Counted from the stretch's first letter, positions 33,676-42,570 are shown. The stretch: DNA of 64,000 nucleotides from CAUZIR01 sp965250195 (GCA_965250195.1 OZ252295.1:1364001-1428000), one strand, 5' to 3'. The notes: generated from the letters alone by a model not told the origin. Numbers and translations are program-made.

Positions 33676-35208
33676 GTGATGACCGGTCGCAGGGCCGTGA
33701 TCGTGGCGGGGCTCGTAGTCGCTGGCGTCGCTACGGTTCTGGCGGCGGCCGGTCCGGCGGAGGCCCACGCCTTAGGGCAGCGTTACGACCCGCCGGTGCC
33801 GCTGTGGTACTTCGTCGGGGGTGCGGCGGCGGCGGTGGCCTTCTCGTTCGTAGTCGTCGGCATCGTCATGCAGGGAGTCGGCGCTGGTGCCGGGTACCCG
33901 ACCTACGATCTGACGGGCCGTCGCTGGTTCCGCGTTACGCTCGGATCATCGGCATCCCTGTTACTGGTTAAGCTGGCGTCCGTCTTCGTATTCGGGCTGG
34001 TGATTGCGACCTCCTTTTGGGGCTCGGCGAAGCCTCTAGAGAATCTGTCGCCAACGTTCATCTGGGTGATCTGGTGGATAGGGACGGGCTTCGTCTCGGC
34101 CACCGTCGGCAACGTGTGGGCGGTGGTCAACCCTTGGAAGATTGTTTTCGAATGGGTCGAGCGTTTGTTGGCTGGACGCGGCGGATTCACGCCACTCCAG
34201 CGCTACCCGAAGTCGTGGTCGGTGTGGCCCGCACTCTTCCTATTCGGCGTCTTAGCCTGGCTGGAGAACGTCTACACGGGGTCCGCGGTGCCGTACAAAA
34301 TTGGCACCATCATCATCGTCTTTTCGGTCATCCAGTGGGCGGGCATGCTGTACTTCGGCAAGAACGCCTGGCTGCGCAATGGTGACCCGCTGGCTGTTCT
34401 GTTCGGCCTGTTCGCCCGATTCTCTATCACCGAAGTACGGGTCGCGGGCCGGAAGCTGTGCCGCCGCTGTGATCTCGACTGCGCGGACGTCCAGGGCGAG
34501 GACTGCGCCGAGTGCAATTCGTGCTTTGAGCAGGCCGAAAGGGAACAGCGACAGGTCTTGCTGCGACCTCCCGCCGCCGGTCTGATACGGTCGGAACGAG
34601 TTTCCACCGCCCTAATGGCGTTCGTCATTCTCGCCCTCTCGACCGTGACGTTCGACGGACTCAAGGAGACACCTTTCTGGAACAGGGTCCACCGGGACCT
34701 GGAGGGTCTGGGGCTCTCGACCGTCGATACGATTGGCCTTTTCGGCATCCCCCTGGCGTTCCTGGCCATCTACCTGGGCTTTTCGTGGGCCATGCGTCGC
34801 CTGTCAGGCGACGCCGTGGGGACTGGCGATACGGCGAGGGCGTTCGTACTCTCTCTCATTCCCATCGCGCTGGCCTACCACTTCGCGCACTTTTTGGCGT
34901 TACTCCTCATACAGGGCCAGGTGATCGTGCCGCTCGTCTCAGACCCGTTCGGCAGGGGCTGGGACCTGTTCGGCACCAGCGATTACGCTATCGACATCGG
35001 CGTCATCAATGCCAGGGCCGCCTGGTTCTACTCCCTCGCCGTCATCGTCATCGGCCATGTTTCGGCGGTGTTCATTGCCCACGTCATCTCGCTGAGGAAG
35101 ATCCCCGATCATGCCGCCGCCATGCGCAGCCAGTACCCTATGTTGGTGTTGATGGTCTTTTACACTGCGGTTAGCCTGTGGATTATTTCCCAGCCAATTG
35201 TCGAGTAA
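33676..35208 (+). CDS. polytopic membrane protein with six-cysteine cluster (FedA/fenitrothion-hydrolase-like family)
   Basis: A 510-residue protein with a signal-like start ending in AHALGQRYDPPVPLWYF and about ten membrane helices. The opening resembles proteins annotated as fenitrothion hydrolase-like, a family without a clear physiological role. Near residues 259-283 is a soluble insert C-x2-C-x3-C-x7-C-x2-C-x2-C (CRRCDLDCADVQGEDCAECNSC), suited to an Fe-S cluster or metal. Two possible starts: GTG 33676 and ATG 33679. Placed directly after the redoxin and cupredoxin genes, so a role in metal or electron handling in the membrane is inferred. Confidence 0.7.
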   Translation: MMTGRRAVIVAGLVVAGVATVLAAAGPAEAHALGQRYDPPVPLWYFVGGAAAAVAFSFVVVGIVMQGVGAGAGYPTYDLTGRRWFRVTLGSSASLLLVKLASVFVFGLVIATSFWGSAKPLENLSPTFIWVIWWIGTGFVSATVGNVWAVVNPWKIVFEWVERLLAGRGGFTPLQRYPKSWSVWPALFLFGVLAWLENVYTGSAVPYKIGTIIIVFSVIQWAGMLYFGKNAWLRNGDPLAVLFGLFARFSITEVRVAGRKLCRRCDLDCADVQGEDCAECNSCFEQAEREQRQVLLRPPAAGLIRSERVSTALMAFVILALSTVTFDGLKETPFWNRVHRDLEGLGLSTVDTIGLFGIPLAFLAIYLGFSWAMRRLSGDAVGTGDTARAFVLSLIPIALAYHFAHFLALLLIQGQVIVPLVSDPFGRGWDLFGTSDYAIDIGVINARAAWFYSLAVIVIGHVSAVFIAHVISLRKIPDHAAAMRSQYPMLVLMVFYTAVSLWIISQPIVE

Positions 35209-35235
35209 CGTCGCGCGGGTTACAGAAGGGGATAT

Positions 35236-35820
35236 TTGGGTTTTCTAGAAGGTCTTTTCGGCGGTAGCCGCATCAAGGCGCCCAGGGCCGAGAGATTCAG
35301 GGCGCTCGTTACGGCGGCCGAGTCGGTGGGCGACCAGTCGGACCTGCGACCGGGCGACAAGGCGGGCCTGCTGTTCAACCCGGAGGAGGGCGCATCGATG
35401 TCCGCCCTGGCGTCCGAATTGCAGGAGATTCTGAAGGGCGGCGAACTCACCTCTGGAACCAGCGTCGACCTCGAAGTCGATGAGTTCGACACGGGGTGGA
35501 TCGTGTTGCACAACGGTGTGTTCGAAAGCCTGGTCGCGTCGGTGCAGGCGCTGAACGAAACGCTGTTCGGGCGCGGCAACGGCGATCGTTTGCTGGCGGC
35601 CGTAATTCTGATGGACTTCGAGCGACAGCCCGCCTATTGGATATATAACTACAAGCGAGGCCGCTTTTACCCACTTGTGCTCGGGACCGGGGTACGGGGC
35701 AAACAAGAGGGTCGCGATAACGTTGCCGAGCTTCGCCTGGGTGCGCTGATGGAACGCGGCCGCGTCGCTATCGAAAGCTCCCTCGATCGCTGGTACGCTC
35801 TGTCCGGCATCCCTTTTTAG
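35236..35820 (+). CDS. pspAB: PspA-associated protein PspAB
   Basis: A 194-residue protein matching the PspAB family (MGFLEGLFGG start, FRALVTAAESV, GLLFNPEEGASM, WIVLHNGVFESLVASVQ, RLLAAVILMDF, IYNYKRGRFYPLV, YALSGIPF end). In other bacteria it occurs with PspA and HtpX in envelope-stress systems; neither is in this window. TTG start with an upstream aaggggat. It follows the redox membrane protein by 27 bases and may be co-transcribed, linking that cluster to envelope stress. Molecular role unknown. Confidence 0.82.
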   Translation: MGFLEGLFGGSRIKAPRAERFRALVTAAESVGDQSDLRPGDKAGLLFNPEEGASMSALASELQEILKGGELTSGTSVDLEVDEFDTGWIVLHNGVFESLVASVQALNETLFGRGNGDRLLAAVILMDFERQPAYWIYNYKRGRFYPLVLGTGVRGKQEGRDNVAELRLGALMERGRVAIESSLDRWYALSGIPF

Positions 35821-35826
35821 TCGCCA

Positions 35827-36018
35827 CTACGGGTCGTCGAAGCGACGCGGGCCCTTGCCGGACATCATGTTGATCAGCCCGAGCGCTCCGAGGACGATCC
35901 CCAGCGCTATCAGCAGGAAGCTGATCCCCGCCACTACCCGGTCGAACTGCAGGACGATGCCGACTACCAAAAGCAAGACCCCGAGCGGAAGTACGCCGGA
36001 GCTGCCAAGTCTCTTCAT
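35827..36018 (-). CDS. small two-helix membrane protein
   Basis: A 63-residue protein with two hydrophobic segments (about residues 9-27 and 30-50) and a charged C-terminus (GKGPRRFDDP). ATG 36018 is chosen because TATAAT lies nine bases upstream on the same strand; the open frame extends to 36066 but that part would lie across the promoter. Family unknown. Divergent from the lipoprotein gene. Confidence 0.7.
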   Translation of the reverse strand: MKRLGSSGVLPLGVLLLVVGIVLQFDRVVAGISFLLIALGIVLGALGLINMMSGKGPRRFDDP

Positions 36019-36027
36019 GATGGCGAA

Positions 36028-36105
36028 ATTATAGTCCGGCGTGCGGGCGGAGGCACCCGAGGCCAAGGGTGAACCGGCCCGGAGGCCCGAACGTATAATC
36101 CGATG
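36028..36105. promoter_or_regulatory. divergent leaderless-type promoter pair
   Basis: Minus-strand TATAAT at 36028-36033, nine bases from ATG 36018, and plus-strand TATAAT at 36094-36099, six bases from ATG 36106 (three from ATG 36103). The 60 bases between the boxes are GC-rich and show no -35 consensus or obvious operator. Confidence 0.65.
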
Positions 36106-37695
36106 ATGCTTCTTAACCCCAGGCCCGTGGCAGCCCTGGCGGCGGTCGCGACGTTGGGTGCGCTGGCCGTGCTCGCCGCTGCATGCGGTGGCAGCGGTGA
36201 TGCCGCCGATGTTGGCGTGAGCAAGTCAGGCGCCCCCACACCGACCATCCTGCCCAGTGCGACCGAGCCGGCGCTGCCCTCGCCCACTCCCACTTACGTG
36301 TCTGTTTTCGACGAAGGCGGCGAACCCGCCCAAGAGGTCGGGGAGTTTGTGGTTGAGATACCCGAACCCACGCCGACGTTCGACCCTGGAGAGGTCATCC
36401 TCCCCACCGTCGTGGCGCTGACGGTAGAGGTCCCGGACCTGCTGGACGCCGAACTGAAGGTAAGACTCGACGAGATCGAGCCCGGCGTAGCGGCACTCAG
36501 GGAGCTGTACGCGGTAGCGAACACCAATCGTCGTTTCATAACCCAGGCCGAGCTGGAGGAGAGGCTCTCGGTTGACCTGGCCGAACAACGGGAGGAGTTC
36601 AACGAATATAGCCGTCTCTATGAGGTCATGGGCATTACGGAGCCGGGAACGGATCTTTACGACCTGTTCCTGGACCTGTATAGCTCCAGCGTGCTCGGCT
36701 TTTTTGACCCCGAACTCAACGAGCTCTACGTGGTTGACGACGACGCTTCGGAGCTCTCTCCCCAGGACCACCTCACCTACATTCACGAATTCGTCCACGC
36801 TCTCCAGCAACAACACTTCGACATCGGCGCGGTGTTCGACTCCGAAGAACTCAAAAACAATTCGGATCGCTCCGCCGCCTACAGGGCGCTGGTCGAGGGC
36901 GACGCGACGCTGCTGGAAACGATCTATATGTTCCAGAATATGACTGCCGAGGAGCAGGCCTCTGCCCAGGATTTGGGTGTGGATCTGAGTTCGTTTTTCG
37001 CATCTCCTCACCTGGTCCAAAGAACCTTCCTCTTCCCGTATCTGGAGGGCGCCCAGTTCGTGCTCCAGGTCTTCGCCGATTCCGGCTGGAAGGGGGTCAA
37101 CGCCGTGTACGGCCGGGCCCCTGTTTCTACCGAGCAGGTCATGCACTCAGCCAAGTACCGGCTGGCGGAAGCGCCGATTGAGGTGGGAGTGCTGGAGTTA
37201 GAAGACGTGCTTGGCGAGGGCTGGTCGGAGCTTCTGCGAGACACGTTCGGCGAGTTCTCCCTGGTGGCGTACCTGGAAGATTTCCTTTCCCGCGACCAGG
37301 CGGCGATCGCGGGCGCGGGATGGGGGGGAGACCGGTACGTGCTTTACGGCGGTCCGGACGGAGGCAATCTGCTCGTTCACAGCCTCGCCTGGGACTCCGT
37401 TGTGGACGCTGCGGAGTTCTTCGGAGCGTTTGTCGGCTTTACAGAGGCGCGGCTGCAGACCGAGTGGGAGCGACTCGACGGGGCGGGAAGTGCCGTTCGC
37501 ATGACCCTGTCCGATCAGGTCATATTCGCGGTCAATCGGGGCACGACGACCGACCTGATTTTCGCACCAGACGACCCTACGCTGGCGGCGGTGCTAGGCG
37601 AACTGGACCCCGATTTCGAGTTCCCGCTCGACCCGGACTCCGACCCCGACACGGATGGCACTAAAACGGGTTCCGAGACCAGCACCGAGCCCTGA
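36106..37695 (+). CDS. lipoprotein with metzincin-spaced HExxH motif
   Basis: A 529-residue exported lipoprotein: signal peptide with lipobox LAAAC, a Pro/Thr/Ser-rich linker to about residue 80 (TPTILPSATEP, PSPTPTY), then a helical domain containing HEFVHALQQQH, which has the HExxHxxxxxH spacing of metzincins (Gly replaced by Gln), and ALVEGDATLLE, a likely extra zinc ligand as in several uncharacterised families. The acidic C-terminus (DPDSDPDTDG) is low complexity. ATG 36106 fits the -10 spacing; ATG 36103 is also possible. Probable zinc peptidase; substrate unknown. Confidence 0.75.
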   Translation: MLLNPRPVAALAAVATLGALAVLAAACGGSGDAADVGVSKSGAPTPTILPSATEPALPSPTPTYVSVFDEGGEPAQEVGEFVVEIPEPTPTFDPGEVILPTVVALTVEVPDLLDAELKVRLDEIEPGVAALRELYAVANTNRRFITQAELEERLSVDLAEQREEFNEYSRLYEVMGITEPGTDLYDLFLDLYSSSVLGFFDPELNELYVVDDDASELSPQDHLTYIHEFVHALQQQHFDIGAVFDSEELKNNSDRSAAYRALVEGDATLLETIYMFQNMTAEEQASAQDLGVDLSSFFASPHLVQRTFLFPYLEGAQFVLQVFADSGWKGVNAVYGRAPVSTEQVMHSAKYRLAEAPIEVGVLELEDVLGEGWSELLRDTFGEFSLVAYLEDFLSRDQAAIAGAGWGGDRYVLYGGPDGGNLLVHSLAWDSVVDAAEFFGAFVGFTEARLQTEWERLDGAGSAVRMTLSDQVIFAVNRGTTTDLIFAPDDPTLAAVLGELDPDFEFPLDPDSDPDTDGTKTGSETSTEP

Positions 37696-37763
37696 TCCGG
37701 GCCCGGTGCTATAGGAAATGCGACGCGGCTCAGTGGCTCTGGCGGAAGGGGGCGATGTCTCTT

Positions 37764-37841
37764 TATAATGCCTGCGCCCCCCCCCTGGCCGCCCCCGAGA
37801 GCGCAATTGGGGCCGCCCCTGAAAGGGCGCAATTGGGGCCG
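37764..37841 (+). promoter_or_regulatory. TATAAT and 26-bp tandem repeat before transketolase
   Basis: TATAAT at 37764-37769; then gcgcaattggggccg at 37801-37815 and again at 37827-37841, separated by a CCCCTGAAAGG palindromic spacer. The second copy ends nine bases before ATG 37851. The repeat contains no ribosome site; it may be an operator. Confidence 0.5.
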
Positions 37842-37850
37842 TCGCCATTC

Positions 37851-38675
37851 ATGACCGACACCAATAACGTCACAGACATCGAGAGCCTCGCCACCCGCGT
37901 ACGCGTGGACTCGTTAAATATGGTGGCGACCGCGAATAGCGGCCATCCCGGCGGCTCCCTTTCCGAGGCCGACATTCTCGCCGTGCTCTATGGGCGGGTC
38001 ATGACGCACGACCCGAAGAACCCGCAGAAGCCCGATCGGGACCGGTTCGTCCTGAGCAAGTCCCACGCCTGCCCCGCCCTCTACGCGGTGCTGGCCGAGA
38101 CCGGCTACTTCCCTGTAAGCGAGCTTTCTACGTTCAGACAGATCGACTCGCGGCTACAGGGCCACGCTCACATAAAGACCCCCGGCGTCGAGATGTCCGG
38201 GGGCTCTCTCGGACAAGGCCTTTCTTTTGGACTGGGCACCGCGCTTGCAGCCAGGCTGGACGGCCGCCCGACCCGCACCTACGTGCTCCTGGGGGACGGC
38301 GAGTGCGATGAGGGCCAGGTCTGGGAGGCGGCGATGTCGGCCCCGCACCACGGGCTGGATAACCTGGTGGCGATAGTCGACCGTAATCGCATCCAAAACG
38401 ACCGCTGGACGGACGAGGTCATGACGCTCGAACCGCTGGCCGAGAAGTGGCGAGCGTTCGGCTGGGAGGTAACGGAGATCGACGGCCACAGCATCACTGA
38501 GCTACTGGCGGCTTTCGGCCGGGCGGCCGAGACGAAGGGCCGTCCGACGGCCATCATTGCCCACACGTCTAAGGGCAAGGGTGTCTCGTTCATGGAGGAC
38601 AACGCCGACTTCCACGGCAAGGCCCCTTCGCCGGAGCAGCTCGCCCAGGCCCTGGCTGAATTGGGGTCGAGCTAG
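37851..38675 (+). CDS. transketolase, N-terminal subunit
   Basis: First half of a split transketolase (274 residues), thiamine-diphosphate enzyme of the pentose phosphate pathway. It carries the ThDP/Mg site GDGECDEGQVWEA ... NRIQNDR and SGGSLGQGLSFGLG. The visible open frame begins at 37755, but the first 32 residues encode the tandem repeat and homologues start near MTDTNNVTDIESLA, so ATG 37851 is chosen. The C-terminal subunit begins five bases after its stop. Confidence 0.92.
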   Translation: MTDTNNVTDIESLATRVRVDSLNMVATANSGHPGGSLSEADILAVLYGRVMTHDPKNPQKPDRDRFVLSKSHACPALYAVLAETGYFPVSELSTFRQIDSRLQGHAHIKTPGVEMSGGSLGQGLSFGLGTALAARLDGRPTRTYVLLGDGECDEGQVWEAAMSAPHHGLDNLVAIVDRNRIQNDRWTDEVMTLEPLAEKWRAFGWEVTEIDGHSITELLAAFGRAAETKGRPTAIIAHTSKGKGVSFMEDNADFHGKAPSPEQLAQALAELGSS

Positions 38676-38679
38676 CGAT

Positions 38680-39621
38680 ATGGGTGAGACCGCATCCACC
38701 CGCCTGGTAGCCGGAGAAACGTTGGTTGAGTTGGGGGCGGAGAACCCCGACCTGGTTGTCATCGGGGGCGACCTGAATAAGTCCACGTTCGCCAATTTGT
38801 TCCAGGCCGAGTACCCAGACCGGTTCTTCGACTTTGGACCCGCCGAACAGAACATGGTCAGCGTTGCGGCGGGCCTCGCCGCCTCGGGCAAGACCGCGGT
38901 GGTGAGTACGTTCGCGGTCTTCGGCACGTCGCGGCCGTTTGACCAGCTCCGGGTCGGTGTCTCGCAGCCGGGATTGAACGTGAAGCTGATACTGACTCAT
39001 GCCGGACTTCTGACCGCCGAGGACGGTGCATCCGCCCAGGGCATTGAGGACGTGGCGATTATCTCTGCCCTACCCTCGTTTACGGTCATCGTCCCGGCTG
39101 ACGGGCCGGAGGCCGCCGAGGCCGTTAGGGCCGCAGTCAGGACGCCCGGTCCGTTCTACGTGAGGCTGTCCCGGACGGCCACGCCGATTGTCCACGAAAA
39201 TGGCCATACGTTCAGCGTCGGGCGTGCTGAGACCATGAGAGCGGGGTCGGATGCCACTATCATCGCCTGCGGGATCATGGTTCACGCGGCGCTGGAGGCA
39301 GCCCAAGCCCTGGCGAGCGAGGGGATAACGTGCCGGGTCGTCAACATGGCCACGGTGAGTCCGTTGGACGAAGAGGCTGTGGTAGCGGCGGCCCGTGACA
39401 CGGGCGCCGTGGTGACCGCCGAGGAGCACCTCCTACAAGGAGGCCTCGGGAGCGCGGTAGCCCGATCGCTGGCCGGTAATGCGCCCACACCGATGGAGAT
39501 GGTGGGCCTGACCGGCTACGCCGAGTCGGGTAATCCCCAGGCCCTGCTGGAGAGGTACGGCCTGACCTCGGCCGACATCATCGGTTCGGTCAGAAAGGCC
39601 GTTTCCCGAAAGACCGGTTAG
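38680..39621 (+). CDS. transketolase, C-terminal subunit
   Basis: Second half of the split transketolase (313 residues): pyrimidine-binding domain with the catalytic Glu region FDFGPAEQNMVSVAAGLA and a C-terminal domain ending GYAESGNPQALLERYGL. ATG 38680 is used; an open frame reaching back to 38557 overlaps the other subunit. Split transketolases of this type are common in Chloroflexota and archaea. Its stop overlaps the convergent ffh stop. Confidence 0.94.
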   Translation: MGETASTRLVAGETLVELGAENPDLVVIGGDLNKSTFANLFQAEYPDRFFDFGPAEQNMVSVAAGLAASGKTAVVSTFAVFGTSRPFDQLRVGVSQPGLNVKLILTHAGLLTAEDGASAQGIEDVAIISALPSFTVIVPADGPEAAEAVRAAVRTPGPFYVRLSRTATPIVHENGHTFSVGRAETMRAGSDATIIACGIMVHAALEAAQALASEGITCRVVNMATVSPLDEEAVVAAARDTGAVVTAEEHLLQGGLGSAVARSLAGNAPTPMEMVGLTGYAESGNPQALLERYGLTSADIIGSVRKAVSRKTG

Positions 39622-40949
39622 CGCATGAGGCGGGCGAGGTTCTTGATGCCCTTGCCGGACGCCATCTGCTTCATGATCTTTTGAGTCTGACGGAACTGGT
39701 TTAGCAGTTGGTTGACGTCCTGGGGAAGTGTCCCGCTGCCAGCGGCAATGCGGCGCCTGCGGCTGCCGTTGATTAGCTCCGGTCGTCGTCGTTCGGAGGG
39801 CGTCATCGACCGGATGATGGCCTCGATTCTGCCGATGTGCGATTCGTCCAGGTCCGCCCCGTCCATCTTGCCCTTCAATGCCCCCATCCCCGGTAGCATG
39901 TCCATTACCTGGTTCAGCGGACCCATGTTGCGCAGGCTCTGGAGTTGCCCGAGGAAATCTTCCAGGTCGAAGGTGGCCTGGCGCATTTTCTTTTCCAGCT
40001 TCTGCGTCTCTTCCACGTCGAAGGACGCCTGAGCTTTCTCTACGAGGGTTACTACATCACCCATGCCCAGTATTCGTGAGGCCAGCCTATCGGGGTGGAA
40101 CTGGTCCAGCGCGTCTGTGCGCTCGCCGGTGCCGATGTACTTGACGGGGATGCCGGTTACCGCCGTGATCGACAGGGCCGCGCCACCCCTGGCGTCACCG
40201 TCCAGCTTGGTCAGCACCAGGCCGGTCAGGCCAATGCGCTCGTTGAAGACCTCGGCTACGTTGACCGCTTCCTGGCCGGTCATCGCGTCTACGACCAAGA
40301 GGGTCTCGTCGGGCTTCACCTTGTCCTTGACGCGGGCAAGCTCGTCCATCAGCTCGTCGTCCACCTGGAAGCGGCCCGCGGTATCGACGATGACCCAGGC
40401 GGAGCCCAGGCGGGAAGCCTCTTTCACGCCGTCGCGGGCAACGTCTACCGGGGAGCCTTTCGAACCGGCTTCGAACACCGGGACCTCGATCTGGCCGCCC
40501 AGCGTCTTGAGTTGATCAATGGCGGCCGGTCGGGCCAGGTCCGCCGCCACCAGCAGGGGCTGCTGGCCCGACTGCTTCAGCGATCGAGCGAGCTTTGCAG
40601 ATGTCGTCGTCTTGCCGGAGCCGTTGAGGCCGACCATCAGCACCTTGGCCGGGCGGGTGGGACCGGGTTCTAGCTTCTTGACTCCACCACCGAGCACGGC
40701 GGTTAGCTCTTCGTGGGTTATCTTGATGACTTGCTGACCCGGCGTGATGCTCTTCAGCACGTCGGCCCCTAACGCACGCACCTTTATGGCCGCGACCAGG
40801 TTCTTGGCGACCCTGAAGTTAACGTCGGCCTCCAACAGGGCCAGACGGACCTCGCGCAGGGCGGCGTCCACGTCTTTTTCGCCTATGCGGCCCTTGTTGC
40901 CGAGCCGCCCGAGCGCGGCGGTCAGGCGGCTGGAAAGTGCGTCGAACAT
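39618..40949 (-). CDS. ffh: signal recognition particle protein Ffh
   Basis: SRP GTPase (443 residues) that binds signal sequences and SRP RNA to target ribosomes to the membrane. N-domain 1-85; G-domain with GLNGSGKTTTSAKLA, VDTAGRFQVDDELM and TKLDGDARGG; Met-rich M-domain from about 325 (NMGPLNQVMDMLPGMG, KIMKQMASGKGIKNL). Length normal. No SRP RNA gene was recognised in the window. Confidence 0.97.
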   Translation of the reverse strand: MFDALSSRLTAALGRLGNKGRIGEKDVDAALREVRLALLEADVNFRVAKNLVAAIKVRALGADVLKSITPGQQVIKITHEELTAVLGGGVKKLEPGPTRPAKVLMVGLNGSGKTTTSAKLARSLKQSGQQPLLVAADLARPAAIDQLKTLGGQIEVPVFEAGSKGSPVDVARDGVKEASRLGSAWVIVDTAGRFQVDDELMDELARVKDKVKPDETLLVVDAMTGQEAVNVAEVFNERIGLTGLVLTKLDGDARGGAALSITAVTGIPVKYIGTGERTDALDQFHPDRLASRILGMGDVVTLVEKAQASFDVEETQKLEKKMRQATFDLEDFLGQLQSLRNMGPLNQVMDMLPGMGALKGKMDGADLDESHIGRIEAIIRSMTPSERRRPELINGSRRRRIAAGSGTLPQDVNQLLNQFRQTQKIMKQMASGKGIKNLARLMR

Positions 40950-40980
40950 GTCGTTATCGAGGGTAACACGGGGCTAGCGC

Positions 40981-42408
40981 TCAGCGACCGGCCGCCAGCG
41001 CGTCCAGAGTCGCCAGGCCCAGCGCCGCCGCCTCGCCGATGCGTAGCGGGTCGATGTGCTCCAGCATGTCCTCGGCCGTGTGGATGCGTGAGAAGTCGTC
41101 GGCGAAAAAGAAGACGAACGGTACCCCGGCCGCCTCGAAGGGCGCGAAGTCGCTGGAACCTCCATCCAACCCCAGGCTCGGGTCTAGACGTATGGGCACG
41201 CCGAGGTCGTCACCCAATTCCAGCACCAACTCACCAAGCCAGGCCGTGGCGATCATCGCCGCCGTGTCGCCCGAGCCCAGCGCGTCGAAGTTGAGCATGG
41301 CGATGATGTCCCTGGTCTCATCGGCGCTCAGCGCATCTACGAAATTCCGGCTGCCGTGCAGGCCCTCCTCTTCTGTGCCGAAGGCGATGACACGCAAGGT
41401 GAACGGGTAGGACCGTTCGGCCGCGTGCCGGGCCAAGGTGAGCAGGGCCGCGATGCCAGAACCGTTGTCGTTGGCGCCGTCCACACCCGCGACCGTATCG
41501 TAATGCCCGCCGAGCACGACGACTCCCGCTTTCGGATCCGAGCCAGGCAGGTCTGCGACTATGTTGGCCGAGTCTCGTGCCTCGATGACTACCGAGATGG
41601 TGACGACCACTTCGCCCGTCTCCATTAGCGCCAGTAGCGCCTCGCCCATCTCTCTGCTGACTGAGACCGCCGGTATACCCGACCGTGTCGTCAGCCGGCC
41701 CGAAAAACTGCCGGACCTGTTGTTGAAGATGACGGCGGCGACGACCCCGGCCTCTGTCGCCCTGGCGACCTTGTCTTCGAAAGTGTTTACCCCGCGCTCA
41801 ATGAGAGCCACCCGGCCCTCCAGTGAGCCTGCCTCGATGTCGTTAGCGGAAGCCCCGCCCACGTTGGTCAGGACGCCGGAAGCTGCGCCCTGCCCCGACA
41901 GCGTCAATGGGAAGGCCCTGCCGGTGGGTGGATTCTCGGAATGGACCTGCAGGACCGGCGGGTCCGTTCTGACCAGGTCGACGGTGAACGGCCGCAGCCC
42001 GGTCGAGTATCCGAGATCCGAAAATAGCCCGGAGATGTAGAGCGCCGCTGCTCGCTCTTTTTCGGTAGCGCTGGTGCGAGGGCTGTGTTTTTCAGTGAGC
42101 TGGACGAGCAGGTCGAACCCCTGCTCGTCCAGGTCTTGGAGGCTAGGGAGTTCGAGTTGGGTCGTGGTCAGGGCCGATGTTCCGGCGCGCTGGCCCGAAC
42201 CCTCGACGGGATCGCCCATCTCGTTTGTGACAGGTGTCGATGCCGGGATCGATGTCGGGCTCGCGACGGGTGCCTCCGGGCTGACGGGCGCCACGGGGTC
42301 GAGGGTTCCAGAGCAGGCGGCGGCAGCGGCGAAGAGCGCGGCCGCGAGGGCACCGGTGACTGCTGGAGTCACCGACAGCCAACGGTGTTTGGTAGTCATC
42401 GAAATCAC
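40981..42408 (-). CDS. M28 family zinc aminopeptidase with PA domain, lipoprotein
   Basis: A 475-residue exported exopeptidase. Signal peptide with lipobox-like AAAACSG, a low-complexity linker, a protease-associated (PA) domain near residues 150-260 (VALIERGVNTFEDKVARATEAGVVAAVIFNNRSG), and an M28 catalytic domain with GGHYDTV, DNGSGIA, FGTEEEGLHGS and NFDALGSGD supplying the di-zinc ligands. Likely releases amino acids from peptides outside the cell, consistent with a heterotroph using dissolved protein. Confidence 0.93.
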   Translation of the reverse strand: MISMTTKHRWLSVTPAVTGALAAALFAAAAACSGTLDPVAPVSPEAPVASPTSIPASTPVTNEMGDPVEGSGQRAGTSALTTTQLELPSLQDLDEQGFDLLVQLTEKHSPRTSATEKERAAALYISGLFSDLGYSTGLRPFTVDLVRTDPPVLQVHSENPPTGRAFPLTLSGQGAASGVLTNVGGASANDIEAGSLEGRVALIERGVNTFEDKVARATEAGVVAAVIFNNRSGSFSGRLTTRSGIPAVSVSREMGEALLALMETGEVVVTISVVIEARDSANIVADLPGSDPKAGVVVLGGHYDTVAGVDGANDNGSGIAALLTLARHAAERSYPFTLRVIAFGTEEEGLHGSRNFVDALSADETRDIIAMLNFDALGSGDTAAMIATAWLGELVLELGDDLGVPIRLDPSLGLDGGSSDFAPFEAAGVPFVFFFADDFSRIHTAEDMLEHIDPLRIGEAAALGLATLDALAAGR

Positions 42409-42570
42409 GTCGGAGGAGAAAAGCCTTGAAGGGCCATAAACATCGCGGGCGACGGCATCACCGTCGCCCGCGCAGCCGGCGGGAGGTCCTGTGCCGACAC
42501 GCCCGTTACAACGCGGGGGCGTTGGCCCCGGTTAGTGCGCCCGATTGGCGCCCGTCGGCCTGGAGGGGAG

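Noticed and set aside
37755..37850. N-terminal extension of the transketolase subunit
   Set aside because: It encodes only the tandem repeat and does not match homologues.
38676..38679. Split transketolase as a frameshift or pseudogene
   Set aside because: The two-subunit form is normal in many lineages; each half has its own stop or start and intact motifs.
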